Shown here in pieces: positions 19,387 through 28,481 of a stretch of DNA of 38,242 nucleotides. Under the pieces are notes generated by a model, which saw only the letters and a list, made by a program, of their open reading frames with translations, had not been told where the DNA came from and did no database searches. A program made the position numbers and the translations under genes. Source of the DNA: Yersinia thracica (GTDB lineage: Bacteria; Pseudomonadota; Gammaproteobacteria; Enterobacterales; Enterobacteriaceae); the NCBI RefSeq assembly GCF_902170565.1, contig NZ_CABHXX010000125.1, positions 1-38,242 on the forward strand, read 5' to 3'. Each line of letters opens with the position of its first letter. Positions within the stretch are counted from its first letter, which is position 1.

Positions 19387-19398
19387 AGATATGTTACT

Positions 19399-19436
19399 AG
19401 TTTAGCGGGGATTTACCGGATAAAAATGGAGGAAAT
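19399..19436 (-). promoter_or_regulatory. Candidate BaeR box and -10 element of mdtABC
   Basis: On the coding strand ATTTCCTCCATTTTTATC (19419-19436) matches 13 of 18 positions of the E. coli BaeR box TTTTTCTCCATDATTGGC, including the CTCCAT core. A -10-like TAAACT lies at 19399-19404, giving a start near 19392 and placing the box around -27 to -45, where it could replace a -35 element. The start falls immediately upstream of the ERIC element. Confidence 0.5.
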
Positions 19437-19497
19437 ATGAAAATATTGTCAGGGTTTGGGGGGATTTGTGTTTTGGTTGATATTTGATTAGATGATC

Positions 19498-20065
19498 CGG
19501 TTCGGTTGTTAGATCACGGATCATTGTTTCGGTTGATAGTCGCTCAGCGACCACTTTACCTCCGTAGCCTCAACCGAGCAGGAGGGCAAGCCGGCCCTCC
19601 TGCACCTGCGGCTTGCGCGAAATATTACTGCTATTCGCAGTCCCCTCCGGCAGTCGTTGGCCTTATCGAGCCAGCGCGATTCGCTCCTGCTCAAGCGCGC
19701 TTTTCGCGGGCGTCCATGCCCGCTCACTCGGGCCATCGTCTTTGTCGGTAATATTCCTGACTGCGCTCAAGGCCAAAAGCCAATTCAAAACACGGGTTTT
19801 GACCTTGATGTTTAAAAGCACATTTGTGCAGCCGAGTGAAGAGTGTAGCAAGGGAAATCCGCCATGGACGGCGGATTTAGGCGTCATGAGCAGGGACGCG
19901 AATAAAGCCGTCCCGTCAGCGAAACGATGAGTAAGGGTACCCACGAAGTGGGCAAGCGATATGTGCGTAAGCGCAGGGGTTCCAAGGGGGTTACGCGCTT
20001 GTAACCCCTTTGGCGGTTGGTTCATCGGAGATTCAGTGAACAGTGAAATTCTAACAACCGAACCC
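19498..20065. mobile_element. 568-bp MITE-like element with 15-bp terminal inverted repeats
   Basis: GGTTCGGTTGTTAGA (19499-19513) and TCTAACAACCGAACC (20050-20064) are perfect inverted repeats. GATC flanks the element on both sides (19494-19497 and 20066-20069), a possible 4-bp target duplication. The interior is more GC-rich than its surroundings and rich in hairpins. Examples are AAATCCGCC/GGCGGATTT (19855-19863 / 19870-19878) and a 13-bp stem with one G-U pair at 19982-19994 / 20001-20013. Short open frames up to 120 codons exist on both strands, but none shows recognisable transposase motifs, so the element looks non-autonomous. I cannot name its family from the sequence alone. Confidence 0.65.
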
Positions 20066-20074
20066 GATCACTTA

Positions 20075-20170
20075 ATCAACATCAACATCAACATCAACAT
20101 CAACATCAACATCAACATCAACATCAACATCAACATCAACATCAACATCAACATCAACATCAACATCAAC
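20075..20170. repeat. Hexanucleotide microsatellite (ATCAAC)16
   Basis: Sixteen uninterrupted copies of ATCAAC occupy exactly 96 bp, followed by one imperfect copy ATCAAT. The array begins 6 bp after the MITE-side GATC and ends 15 bp before the yegD stop codon, so it lies in the 3' untranslated region of yegD. Perfect arrays of this length normally change copy number by slippage. It is not in a reading frame I consider real. Confidence 0.95.
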
Positions 20171-20185
20171 ATCAATATAAAAAAA

Positions 20186-21538
20186 TCACCGATAAAGTGT
20201 CTGTGCCCAACGCGCCAATCCGGCGGTGACGGAGCCAAAATCATTGCCCCCAACCAGTGGGATACCCGGCAATTGCTGCTGTAAGGCCGCGCGCAGTAAT
20301 GGCGAACGCGCGCTGCCGCCAGTCAGGTAAATCACGTCCGGCGTGATGTGGCTGGTGGCTAGCGCCAGGCTGACTTGCTCTTGAATGCGTTGCAGGGGGT
20401 GGGCGATAGCTTCAGCAAGCTGCTGCTGGCTGATAGTTTGCCCTAACTCCGGCTGAACAAAATCCAGTGCCGCGGCGACTTGTTCTTGCTCAGACAGCGC
20501 AATTTTGCTCTCTTCTGCGGCGCGCACCAGACGGTAGCTCAAACGCTGTTGATAGACTTTCAACAAGCGCTGAACTTGCTGTGGATTAGCCGCATCACGG
20601 ATTAAATCTCGCAGGAAACGGCCATTCACGGTGCTATAAAAATCACTTTGGGCGGGAACATCATTGGTGGCAACCGCGTTCCAGTAGGGCAATGACGGCA
20701 TCGCAATGCCTTTTTCGGTCTCGCCGCCCATACCAAACAGCGGCATCAGTTGCTTAAACGCCAACATGATATCCAGGTCATTCCCCCCGACACGGCAACC
20801 ACTGTGGCCCAGCAGGCTTTGCTGACGATCGGCCAAACCTTGCCATTTTGGCCCCATTAATAGCACCGAGCAGTCGGTGGTTCCCCCGCCGATATCCACG
20901 ACTAAAACGGTTTTTTCACTGGTCAGTGTGGCTTCAAAGTCCAACCCCGCCGCCACCGGCTCAAACTGGAAAGCGATATCGCGAAAACCAGCGCGTTGCG
21001 CGGCACGCAGTAAAATTCCCTCTGCTTGTCGGTTGGCTTCTTCACCGCCGGAACCTTGGAAGTTAACCGGGCGGCCAATCACCGTCTGGCTAATTTCTGA
21101 TGACAATACCGCTTCCGCCTGGCGTTTGATGTGGAACATCATGGCGCAGACTAAATCCTCAAACAGCGCCAACTGTTGCGGTTTCAGCCCATTGGCACCC
21201 AGGAAAGATTTAGGCGATTTTACAAAGTAAACTTCTTCGGGATCTTCAATATAGTGAGCCAGTGCAGACAAGCCGAACATCAAGCTGTCGGCGGTCACTG
21301 GGATATCTTCTTCGCGATTGAACGCCATGGCCCGGCGTAATAGTTGCTGGTTTTCGTCACTGCCTGTTGGCACCTGCCAATGGCGGTGCAGGCACTCACT
21401 TACGGCTTCCCGGGTCGGGGCGCACAGCATCGAGGGCAAATAAACGTCATTATTTTCCAGCACCAGCAATTCGGGCGCATCGTCCCGCATCACGGCAACC
21501 GAGCAGTTTGCTGTGCCGTAGTCAAATCCAATGAACAT
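20186..21538 (-). CDS. yegD: Hsp70-like actin-fold ATPase YegD
   Basis: The 450-residue protein is an atypical Hsp70/actin-superfamily ATPase without the C-terminal substrate-binding domain of DnaK. Phosphate-1 motif GFDYGTANCSVAVM lies at about 4-17, phosphate-2 motif VLVVDIGGGTTDCSVLLM at about 210-227, and the adenosine motif YLTGGSARSPLL near 413-424. Together they indicate an ATP-binding cleft. The start at 21538 is chosen because the E. coli protein begins MFIGFDYGTANC; a run of six G residues lies 5 nt upstream. The open frame extends six codons further. The physiological client is unknown. In E. coli it also lies upstream of the mdt operon. Confidence 0.93.
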   Translation of the reverse strand: MFIGFDYGTANCSVAVMRDDAPELLVLENNDVYLPSMLCAPTREAVSECLHRHWQVPTGSDENQQLLRRAMAFNREEDIPVTADSLMFGLSALAHYIEDPEEVYFVKSPKSFLGANGLKPQQLALFEDLVCAMMFHIKRQAEAVLSSEISQTVIGRPVNFQGSGGEEANRQAEGILLRAAQRAGFRDIAFQFEPVAAGLDFEATLTSEKTVLVVDIGGGTTDCSVLLMGPKWQGLADRQQSLLGHSGCRVGGNDLDIMLAFKQLMPLFGMGGETEKGIAMPSLPYWNAVATNDVPAQSDFYSTVNGRFLRDLIRDAANPQQVQRLLKVYQQRLSYRLVRAAEESKIALSEQEQVAAALDFVQPELGQTISQQQLAEAIAHPLQRIQEQVSLALATSHITPDVIYLTGGSARSPLLRAALQQQLPGIPLVGGNDFGSVTAGLARWAQTLYR

Positions 21539-21631
21539 AATTGCCCCCCAAGCCAAATAAAGGGCGCGACTTTACCCCAGAGTGAGCGGCGGGGCAATCG
21601 TCAAGTCAGGTTATTGCGCTATTTTATCGCG

Positions 21632-24600
21632 CTATTTTATCGCGAAATACCCGCTGTTAAGTATCTCGGACAAGGGCTGCGTGCGGCCAATTGTTTCGCC
21701 ATCGACTAAATCAACACCGATATCAATTAACTTACTGAGGGTCGGCGGTAATTCTGCCGGGCCAGCCAGTGTGGCGATATTCGCCCGTTTTGCTGTGCCG
21801 TTAATGATGGATATCAGCACCTCATCCATTTGGTTTATATGAATATTAGCAATTAAATCGCTGTTGAATTTCAGATAATCAATGGTATGCGCCGCTAATA
21901 ATTCAAAATCATTCAGGTTATGGCCAAACTCTTTCACAATGAGTTTACAGCCCAGTTGTTGTAGTTTGGCGAGGAAATTACCAATCGCAAATGGATATTG
22001 CAGCAATGTGGCCTCGTCGACCATCCAATAGAGACTTTGTGGTGGCAGGGGGGTCTGTGGTAGCAATGTGAGCAGTGACTGGCGGAAATCTTCTTTGAGC
22101 AGCGCCACTTCTGACAGCGGGATAGCCAGTGCCAGCCCTTTACGCAGTAGTGCTGGGGCGTGCTTCACTAACAGTTGTTCGCAGATCCAATGGTCGATTT
22201 CCGGCTGCAAATTATACAATGCCGCTGCTTCCGCAAAGGCAGACTGACTGACGGCAATATCTTGTGGCCGATGAATCTCGAAACTGACTTGATAGAAGCA
22301 GACCGATAGCGGCGTTTTCGGCGGCGCTGTCGGGGTCATCTGTAGCAATAATTGATTTTCACGGAGAATACTGTCGACATCTTCTCGGCTGAGCAACTCG
22401 TGCTGGCGGGCTAGCAGCTGTTTTTGTCGTGGCTGATAGAGATAAACCTGACCGCGCCCACTGTGCTTGGCGGTATAACAGGCGATATCAGCTTGCGCCA
22501 TAATTTCACTGCGCTGACTGTTGCTGCTGCTGATTTGAGTGACGCCGGCGCTGGCACCAATACGGTACAGTTTATCTTCCCAGTAGAAATGATAGCCATT
22601 GATCATGGATACCAGACTTTGGGTAATGGCTTTGGCGTGAGATAGGGTGCAATTAAGCATCAGTAAACCGAATTCATCGCCCCCCAGCCGTGCGACACAG
22701 TCACTATTGCGTAAATGTTGGCGCATTAACTGACTGATTTCTTTGAGTAGCGCATCGCCAGCGGGGTGCCCGGCGGTGTCGTTAACCGCTTTAAAATAAT
22801 CCAGATCCAGGAAAGCCAGCGCGTGTTGTTGGTTAAAATCGACACTTTTTTGGATAGCCGCTTTTAATTTATTGTCGAAATTAGCGCGGTTTGGCAAGCC
22901 GGTGAGATTATCATGTGACGCGCTGTGGCTGAGTTTGCGTATCATCGCGCGCGATTCGCCGACATCCTGGAACACCAAAACCGCCCCGACAATAGTGCCT
23001 TCCAGCGTTTTCAGCGGGGCAACAGACTCCTGAATGTCGTAATAATGTCCGTCGCGATGATGCAATACCATCGACTCATTCAGCGAGGAGTAGGGGCGAT
23101 GGGTGAGACAATGTTCTATTGGATTATCAATTTCCGGCCCATCGACGCCGTCGGTTAGCTTAATAATATGATGCACGGGCTGGCCCAGCGCGATGGTATT
23201 GGCCCAGCCGGTCATTTTCTCCGCGACCGGGTTCATAAAGGTGATATTCATATCCTGATCAGTACAGACCACCGCCTCGCCGATGGAGTCCAGAGTGATA
23301 TGCAGCCGCTCTTTTTCTTCATGCAAAGCTTCGGTCAGATTTCTGATTTCTGTCATATCCAGAGTGGTACCTATCAGGCGCAGAATATCGCCATTTTTGT
23401 CGCAAATCATATTGGCCTGATTGCGCAAATGGACAATATCGCCGTTCGGCAGCAACAGCCTGAATTCGAGGCGGTAAGGTTTGCGTTGAGTGAGCGCCGC
23501 GCTGTATTCACGTTTCACGCGGTTGATATCATCAGGATGAATGTATTGCTGCCAGACTTTATCATCAACCGGGGTATTGAGCGGGACATGATAAAGCTCA
23601 TACATCCGCTTATCCCAACTGATCAACTGCTTTCTGAGATCCAATTCCCAGATACCAATTCCGCCGGCCTCATTCGCCAGCGTAATGCGCTCCATCAGGC
23701 GGCGATTAACAATTTCGCTCTTTTTCAGGTCATTAATATCTTCGACCTGTGAGATGTAATAGAGCGGCCGTTGCTCATGATCTCGCACCACGCTCACCAC
23801 CAACAGCGCCCACACGACCTCGCCATCACTGCGGATATAGCGTTTTTCCATCGAATAACTGGGGATGCGGCCATAATACAAATCATCGAGTAATTTTAGG
23901 TCGGCGGACAGATCTTCCGAGTGAGTGATTTGCTGAAAAGTCAGTGTGAGTAAGGTTTCCTGACGGTAGCCCAATAACTTGCACAGCGCTTGGTTGACCT
24001 GCATCCATTTGCCTTCCGGTGACACCAATGCCATGCCGATGGCCGAGTATTCCATGGCATTACGAAAGCGGTTTTCACTTTCAACGATATGCTCTTTTTC
24101 CATGCGGAAGGCATGCATCACCATGGCCATGGCGTGCGGAGGGATCAACACCATCAATAATGGAATAAAGGAAAATGCCTGAACGGATAGTTTGGTATCA
24201 ACCTGAAGTGTGTACAGATTGAAATTAATCATCATCGCAATCAGTAATGTGGCCAGAAAACAGATGGAAAAGGTCTCCAAACGCGGGAGACGGATAGAGA
24301 CCCAGATCAACATCATAATGACGAAAGTGAAGGGGAAAGGCAGATAAATCAGGCCGATATAACAAGCAGTCAGCGAGACTATCATCATCCACGTCATATC
24401 AAACAGTGCTTTGGTTTTGGTCGCGATATTGAAATAACCCCGGCGATAAAGCAGGCCAACCGGGCCTAAGGCTAACATGCCGATGGCTTCGGACATAAAC
24501 CACAGGGTCAGCACTTGGGTAAAGCTGCCGTTTTGCGGGGCTAAATACCAAGCCGCTGCCAACCCGCTGATCAGCGGAACCAAAATAACAGTACAAAGAG

Positions 24601-24982
24601 CGAATTTGAGCCAACTAAAAAGGTTATTAAGGGGGTCTTTGGGCTGCAAAATTTTACGCAGCAACCACGCGCCAGCGGCTGACTCCGCGAGGTTGATGAA
24701 TGTCAGGGGCAGTGGGAACCAACTGATGCCATATAAAATAAAATTGGCGGCAACAATACATATTCCAGCGGCCAATAATTGCCAAGACCAATAGCGCGCC
24801 GGGTGGTGGAATAATGCTACGGCCAATACTGCTGTCGGGAACCATAATGGAGCCAAATTTTCTGACTGCTCAGAAAGGCGGATACAAAAGAGTGCGAGCA
24901 AAAACACCACTATGCTGATGATAGTAATGTGAATAATAGCTTTATTGTCAGGAGCTGGTTTTTCGGCTGCACTGAGATCCAT
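21632..24982 (-). CDS. yegE: Diguanylate cyclase DgcE (YegE): MASE1-PAS3-GGDEF-degenerate EAL
   Basis: This inner-membrane enzyme of 1116 residues makes cyclic di-GMP from two GTP. The N-terminal MASE1 sensor has about eight hydrophobic segments (about 15-290). Three PAS domains follow (about 305-420, 430-550 and 560-680). The GGDEF domain (about 690-850) keeps an intact GGDEF motif at 767-771, preceded by RNSD at 758-761 in the position of the inhibitory I-site. The C-terminal part resembles an EAL domain but lacks the EAL signature, as in E. coli DgcE, so no phosphodiesterase activity is expected. I use the ATG at 24982, with AAGG upstream; starts at 25033-25036 have no ribosome binding site. 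In E. coli DgcE promotes curli and biofilm formation. Confidence 0.93.
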   Translation of the reverse strand: MDLSAAEKPAPDNKAIIHITIISIVVFLLALFCIRLSEQSENLAPLWFPTAVLAVALFHHPARYWSWQLLAAGICIVAANFILYGISWFPLPLTFINLAESAAGAWLLRKILQPKDPLNNLFSWLKFALCTVILVPLISGLAAAWYLAPQNGSFTQVLTLWFMSEAIGMLALGPVGLLYRRGYFNIATKTKALFDMTWMMIVSLTACYIGLIYLPFPFTFVIMMLIWVSIRLPRLETFSICFLATLLIAMMINFNLYTLQVDTKLSVQAFSFIPLLMVLIPPHAMAMVMHAFRMEKEHIVESENRFRNAMEYSAIGMALVSPEGKWMQVNQALCKLLGYRQETLLTLTFQQITHSEDLSADLKLLDDLYYGRIPSYSMEKRYIRSDGEVVWALLVVSVVRDHEQRPLYYISQVEDINDLKKSEIVNRRLMERITLANEAGGIGIWELDLRKQLISWDKRMYELYHVPLNTPVDDKVWQQYIHPDDINRVKREYSAALTQRKPYRLEFRLLLPNGDIVHLRNQANMICDKNGDILRLIGTTLDMTEIRNLTEALHEEKERLHITLDSIGEAVVCTDQDMNITFMNPVAEKMTGWANTIALGQPVHHIIKLTDGVDGPEIDNPIEHCLTHRPYSSLNESMVLHHRDGHYYDIQESVAPLKTLEGTIVGAVLVFQDVGESRAMIRKLSHSASHDNLTGLPNRANFDNKLKAAIQKSVDFNQQHALAFLDLDYFKAVNDTAGHPAGDALLKEISQLMRQHLRNSDCVARLGGDEFGLLMLNCTLSHAKAITQSLVSMINGYHFYWEDKLYRIGASAGVTQISSSNSQRSEIMAQADIACYTAKHSGRGQVYLYQPRQKQLLARQHELLSREDVDSILRENQLLLQMTPTAPPKTPLSVCFYQVSFEIHRPQDIAVSQSAFAEAAALYNLQPEIDHWICEQLLVKHAPALLRKGLALAIPLSEVALLKEDFRQSLLTLLPQTPLPPQSLYWMVDEATLLQYPFAIGNFLAKLQQLGCKLIVKEFGHNLNDFELLAAHTIDYLKFNSDLIANIHINQMDEVLISIINGTAKRANIATLAGPAELPPTLSKLIDIGVDLVDGETIGRTQPLSEILNSGYFAIK

Positions 24983-25087
24983 ATAGCGCCTTATTTTGCT
25001 CGCAGGATTTTGATTATGATAGGGAAAACCCATCACATAAAAATATACTGCATTTGAAATGCGGTCATATTCAATAGTTTAGTATAG

Positions 25088-25127
25088 TTGAGCATGGATG
25101 GATGTTATTCGCTTACTCCATGCTCAA
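25088..25127 (-). terminator. Probable hairpin terminator after mgtE
   Basis: TTGAGCATGGA (25088-25098) and TCCATGCTCAA (25117-25127) form a perfect 11-bp stem about 30 bp after the mgtE stop codon. Neither side has a clean T-run on the mgtE strand (CTATACTAAAC), so efficiency is uncertain. It separates the ppk-ppx-yfgG-mgtE unit from yegE. Confidence 0.4.
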
Positions 25128-25154
25128 TTAATTATTTGTTTATTATCATAATCA

Positions 25155-26630
25155 TTAAACTAAGAATAGAGTGGCAAGTCCCAGAAAAATGAAAAAGCCG
25201 CCAGTATCGGTGATTGCTGTGATCATGACACTGGAACCGATAGCCGGATCACGGCCTAAACGGGCCATAGTCATCGGGATAATGACACCCATTAGCGCGG
25301 CCATTAACAAGTTAAGCATCATTGCCAATGTCATCACGCCGCCCATGGCCGGATCGCCATAGAGCAGATAGGTGACCACCCCCATAATCCCCCCCCAGAC
25401 CAGGCCATTGATCAGCGCGACACCCAATTCTCTGAACATCAGGAAAGTCACATTACCCTGCTGAATATGGTGCAATGCCAGGGCGCGGACAATCATGGTG
25501 ATGGTTTGATTACCAGTGTTACCGCCAATCCCTGCGACAATGGGCATTAATGCCGCCAATGCGACTAATTGAGAAATGGTATCTTCAAATAACCCGATGA
25601 CCCTTGAGGCGACAAATGCGGTGCAGAGATTGATTGCCAGCCATGACCAACGGGTTCGAACCGCGCGGCCTACCGGAGAGAACACGTCTTCTTCCGGGCT
25701 CAAGCCCCCCATGCGCCTTAAGGTGGTGTCGCTCTCTTCATTGACCACGTCGACTATCTCTTCGATGGTCAGACGGCCCATCAGTTTGCCTTTGGCATCA
25801 ATCACCGCGGCACTGATTAAGTCATAACGTTCAAAGGCACCCGCAGCATCTTCAGCTTTTTGCTCCGGCTGGAAAGTGGTCGGGTTGCTCTCCATCACTT
25901 GGAATACTTTCGTATCCGGTGAGTTGAGGAGGATCGCGGTCAGTGGCAGCTCACCGAGTAAGGTATTTTTGCGATCAATAACGAAGATTTTATCCGTGGC
26001 ATCGGGGATGTTTTTCCGATAGCGCAAATAGCGGTGTACCGTGCCGAGGGTGACATCAGCCCGCACCGTCACCAGTTCGAAATCCATCATCTGGCCGACA
26101 GTATCGCGACCATATTGGATAACTTCCCGCACTCTGGCCCGTTGATCGGGGTCCAGTGAGGTGAGTAAGCGTCCCATCAAGTTACGCGGCAGATATTCGG
26201 CCAGATAAGCCTGTTCATCGACATGCAAGGTGCGCATCGCTTTTAACAGGTCTTTATCGCTCATCTCTTTGATAAGCGTGTCCCACACGGTCTCAGAGAC
26301 TTCGACCAGCGTTTGTCCGCGTTTCTCGTTTTTGACTAACCGCCACAATGCCAAACGCTCATCATTGGGTAAGGCTTCGAGTAAGTCGGCAAGGTCAGCT
26401 GCGTGTAAATCATCGAGCAGCGTTTTGATTTCTAGCGTTTTTTCAGCAAGTTGCTCATCACTGATCTTTTCGCGGTCTTCCTGACGGCCAAGAATGCCAT
26501 CGACCAAGGCTTTATTATTCAGTAATAAAGAAAGTATTCGATTGCGGATTTCTGCCAGTTTTTTCGCATTATTTTTAGTGCTTTTTTTGGCTGCGGCAGA
26601 AAACGAAACCGGAATGATGGGTACTGGCAT
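25155..26630 (-). CDS. mgtE: Magnesium transporter MgtE
   Basis: This 491-residue inner-membrane protein is an Mg2+-gated Mg2+ channel. A helical cytoplasmic N domain (about 30-165) is followed by two CBS domains (about 180-300), a plug helix, and five transmembrane helices from about 330 to the C-terminus. The conserved pore segment PIVAGIGGNTGNQ is at 363-375, and D475 in TDTGGFF corresponds to the pore aspartate needed for Mg2+ selectivity. The N-terminal 25 residues are basic and variable. The upstream ribosome binding site is weak. It starts 47 bp after yfgG and ends the ppk-ppx operon; E. coli has no mgtE. I do not see an Mg2+ riboswitch in the short upstream gap. Confidence 0.94.
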   Translation of the reverse strand: MPVPIIPVSFSAAAKKSTKNNAKKLAEIRNRILSLLLNNKALVDGILGRQEDREKISDEQLAEKTLEIKTLLDDLHAADLADLLEALPNDERLALWRLVKNEKRGQTLVEVSETVWDTLIKEMSDKDLLKAMRTLHVDEQAYLAEYLPRNLMGRLLTSLDPDQRARVREVIQYGRDTVGQMMDFELVTVRADVTLGTVHRYLRYRKNIPDATDKIFVIDRKNTLLGELPLTAILLNSPDTKVFQVMESNPTTFQPEQKAEDAAGAFERYDLISAAVIDAKGKLMGRLTIEEIVDVVNEESDTTLRRMGGLSPEEDVFSPVGRAVRTRWSWLAINLCTAFVASRVIGLFEDTISQLVALAALMPIVAGIGGNTGNQTITMIVRALALHHIQQGNVTFLMFRELGVALINGLVWGGIMGVVTYLLYGDPAMGGVMTLAMMLNLLMAALMGVIIPMTMARLGRDPAIGSSVMITAITDTGGFFIFLGLATLFLV

Positions 26631-26677
26631 AATGTTTGGTGTCCGTGTATATGAAACGAGCGTATAAGTACGAAAGT

Positions 26678-26872
26678 TTAGGGACTGAAGTCAGTTTCAT
26701 GAGGGCCTGGGAGTTCACCGTCCACGGACTGCTCGACCCGTTGTGCTTCACGCCGCTCTTGATGATGAGAAATAGAGGCGATCCCTGCAAACAATAAGCG
26801 ACCAAACAGAATGAGAAAGCTCACCAGCAAGATGATTTTGGTTAGTGGTGTCGATGGCCTTCTTTTCATCAT
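26678..26872 (-). CDS. yfgG: Small membrane protein, YfgG-like (DUF2633)
   Basis: This 64-residue single-pass membrane protein has a basic N-terminus (MMKRRPSTPLTK), one hydrophobic helix (about 12-30, including IILLVSFLILFGRLLFAGI) and a polar tail. The pattern TxIILxVSFxxxFGR and the position downstream of ppx match E. coli YfgG, a DUF2633 protein linked to nickel and cobalt tolerance. I start at 26872 because AGGG lies 5 nt before this ATGATG; the open frame runs up to 26917, but those residues lack a ribosome binding site. It sits between ppx and mgtE with gaps of 48 and 47 bp, so it is probably part of the same transcript. Confidence 0.8.
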   Translation of the reverse strand: MMKRRPSTPLTKIILLVSFLILFGRLLFAGIASISHHQERREAQRVEQSVDGELPGPHETDFSP

Positions 26873-26920
26873 TTTTACCCTGCGTCCTTGAAATTGCAGC
26901 TTGTTGGGTGTCAGCAACAG

Positions 26921-28477
26921 TTAGTTGTGCTCAGATTCAGCTTCTTCCGGTGTTTCTTCTTCAATGAGAAGCTTCCAGCCCACCACGTCATCCCAATATG
27001 CCTGCTCACGTTCAAAATCGAGTTGCACCAGATTATTTTGTGCCAGATAACCTGCTGGGAAACGCAATGTCCAATGGCTGTCATCAGTTATCAGCCGCAG
27101 AGTTTCCGGGGTGGTGGTCGATTGACGCTGATTATTCAATAAAGTACTTAACCGCAATAATTGAATGAGCGGCAAATAATACTTTTTCTTGAATAAATTC
27201 AAGCGCGGTAACTCATCAAGCTTAATCCCTTTTCGATGCATTCGCACCAAAGTTGCCAACAGTAATTGCTGTTCCTGATTGAAGCCCGGCAAGTTAGTAT
27301 TTTGCAAAATATAGGCAGAATGGCGATGCATCCCGCTGTGATTAATACTGAGACCCACCTCGTGTAGCATTGCCGCCCATCTTAACAATGCTTCAAGTTG
27401 CGGTTGTACTAGTTTGGTATTTTGCGCCAACCATTGGGTGTAAAGCTGCTCAGTGGTTTCCAGTACCCGGCGCGCTTGTTCCCGGTCAATATTATAGTGT
27501 TCTGCTAAGCTTTTGGCCGTGCGCTGACGGATATCCTGATGGCGGAAGCGGCCTTCCATCTCATACAGAACGCCCTCACGCAGCGCACCGTCGGACAAAC
27601 GTAACTCTTTGACTGCCAATGCATCAAACACACCACACAAGATAGCTAAACCGGGCACAAATACCGATTGGCGATCTTCCGATAACCCCGGCAGACTCAG
27701 TGCTGAGAAGTGTTTATATTGCAGCACTTGCTCAACCAGCATTTCGAGGCGCTCTGGGGTGATCAAACCGTCTTTCTCGCCCATTTCCACCAAGACTTCA
27801 TAAGTGGCTTTTATGGTGCCGGATGCTCCCAGAGCATATTGCCAACCTTGAATTCGATATTGCCAGGCGAGGTTTTCCAACTTTTGCGCGGCGGCCAGAC
27901 GGGCACGTTTGAAGTTAGTCTTACTGATTTCGCCGTGTGGGAAAAACTGTTGAGCAAAACTGACACATCCCATACGGCGGCTTTCTACCAGCAGAGGTTC
28001 AAAATCTTCGCCAATAACCAACTCGGTTGAACCACCACCGATATCAATCACCAGTTTGCGGCCTTTTTCCGGCTGAGTATGTTCGACTCCCATGAAAATC
28101 AGGCGCGCTTCTTCCTGACCAGAAATGATTTCGATCGGATAAGGAATAACCTCGGCGGCGCGTTTGAGGAAAGTCTCTGCATTCGCGGCTTGTCGCAGTG
28201 AATGCGTACCCACGATGCAGACGTTGTCTGGCGAGAAACCTTGCAAACGTTCTGCAAACAGGGTCAGACAAGCCAGACCCCGTTCAATAGCTTCTTCGCT
28301 GAGCATATTATTGCTATCCAGACCATCAGCCAGATGCACGCGCTGTTTTAGGCGGCCTAAAACCTGCAATGCGCCGTTAACGACACGGGCAATAACCATA
28401 TGAAAACTGTTAGAACCCAAATCGATAGCAGCAATTTCTTGCGGTTTTGTGGTAGTTGAATTGTTGGTTAGCGGCAT
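26921..28477 (-). CDS. ppx: Exopolyphosphatase Ppx
   Basis: The 518-residue enzyme removes terminal phosphate from long-chain polyphosphate. It belongs to the Ppx/GppA branch of the ASKHA fold: [19 protein letters not shown] at 14-32 is the phosphate-1 motif, SGQEEARLI at 119-127 carries the catalytic glutamate, and [14 protein letters not shown] at 143-156 is phosphate-2. An HD-like helical domain (about 310-480) includes [21 protein letters not shown]. It starts 4 bp after the ppk stop codon, so synthesis and breakdown enzymes are translated from one message. The acidic C-terminal tail ([13 protein letters not shown]) is a little longer than in E. coli. Confidence 0.96.
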   Translation of the reverse strand: MPLTNNSTTTKPQEIAAIDLGSNSFHMVIARVVNGALQVLGRLKQRVHLADGLDSNNMLSEEAIERGLACLTLFAERLQGFSPDNVCIVGTHSLRQAANAETFLKRAAEVIPYPIEIISGQEEARLIFMGVEHTQPEKGRKLVIDIGGGSTELVIGEDFEPLLVESRRMGCVSFAQQFFPHGEISKTNFKRARLAAAQKLENLAWQYRIQGWQYALGASGTIKATYEVLVEMGEKDGLITPERLEMLVEQVLQYKHFSALSLPGLSEDRQSVFVPGLAILCGVFDALAVKELRLSDGALREGVLYEMEGRFRHQDIRQRTAKSLAEHYNIDREQARRVLETTEQLYTQWLAQNTKLVQPQLEALLRWAAMLHEVGLSINHSGMHRHSAYILQNTNLPGFNQEQQLLLATLVRMHRKGIKLDELPRLNLFKKKYYLPLIQLLRLSTLLNNQRQSTTTPETLRLITDDSHWTLRFPAGYLAQNNLVQLDFEREQAYWDDVVGWKLLIEEETPEEAESEHN

Positions 28478-28481
28478 AGTT

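Noticed and set aside
19663-20025. 120-codon minus-strand frame inside the MITE-like element
   Set aside because: The product shows no domain I recognise and the region is dominated by hairpins. Similar short products are often annotated inside repeats, but I see no coding evidence.
20075-20170. Possible CRISPR array
   Set aside because: The repeats are contiguous hexamers with no spacers.
19961-20284. 107-codon plus-strand frame containing a long Ile-Asn repeat
   Set aside because: It is produced by the ATCAAC array and runs into the yegD antisense strand; no family resemblance.
21618-21644. Tandem 13-bp repeat around the yegE stop codon (GCGATAAAATAGC twice)
   Set aside because: It is real but short and shows no hairpin or known site; probably a small slippage duplication.
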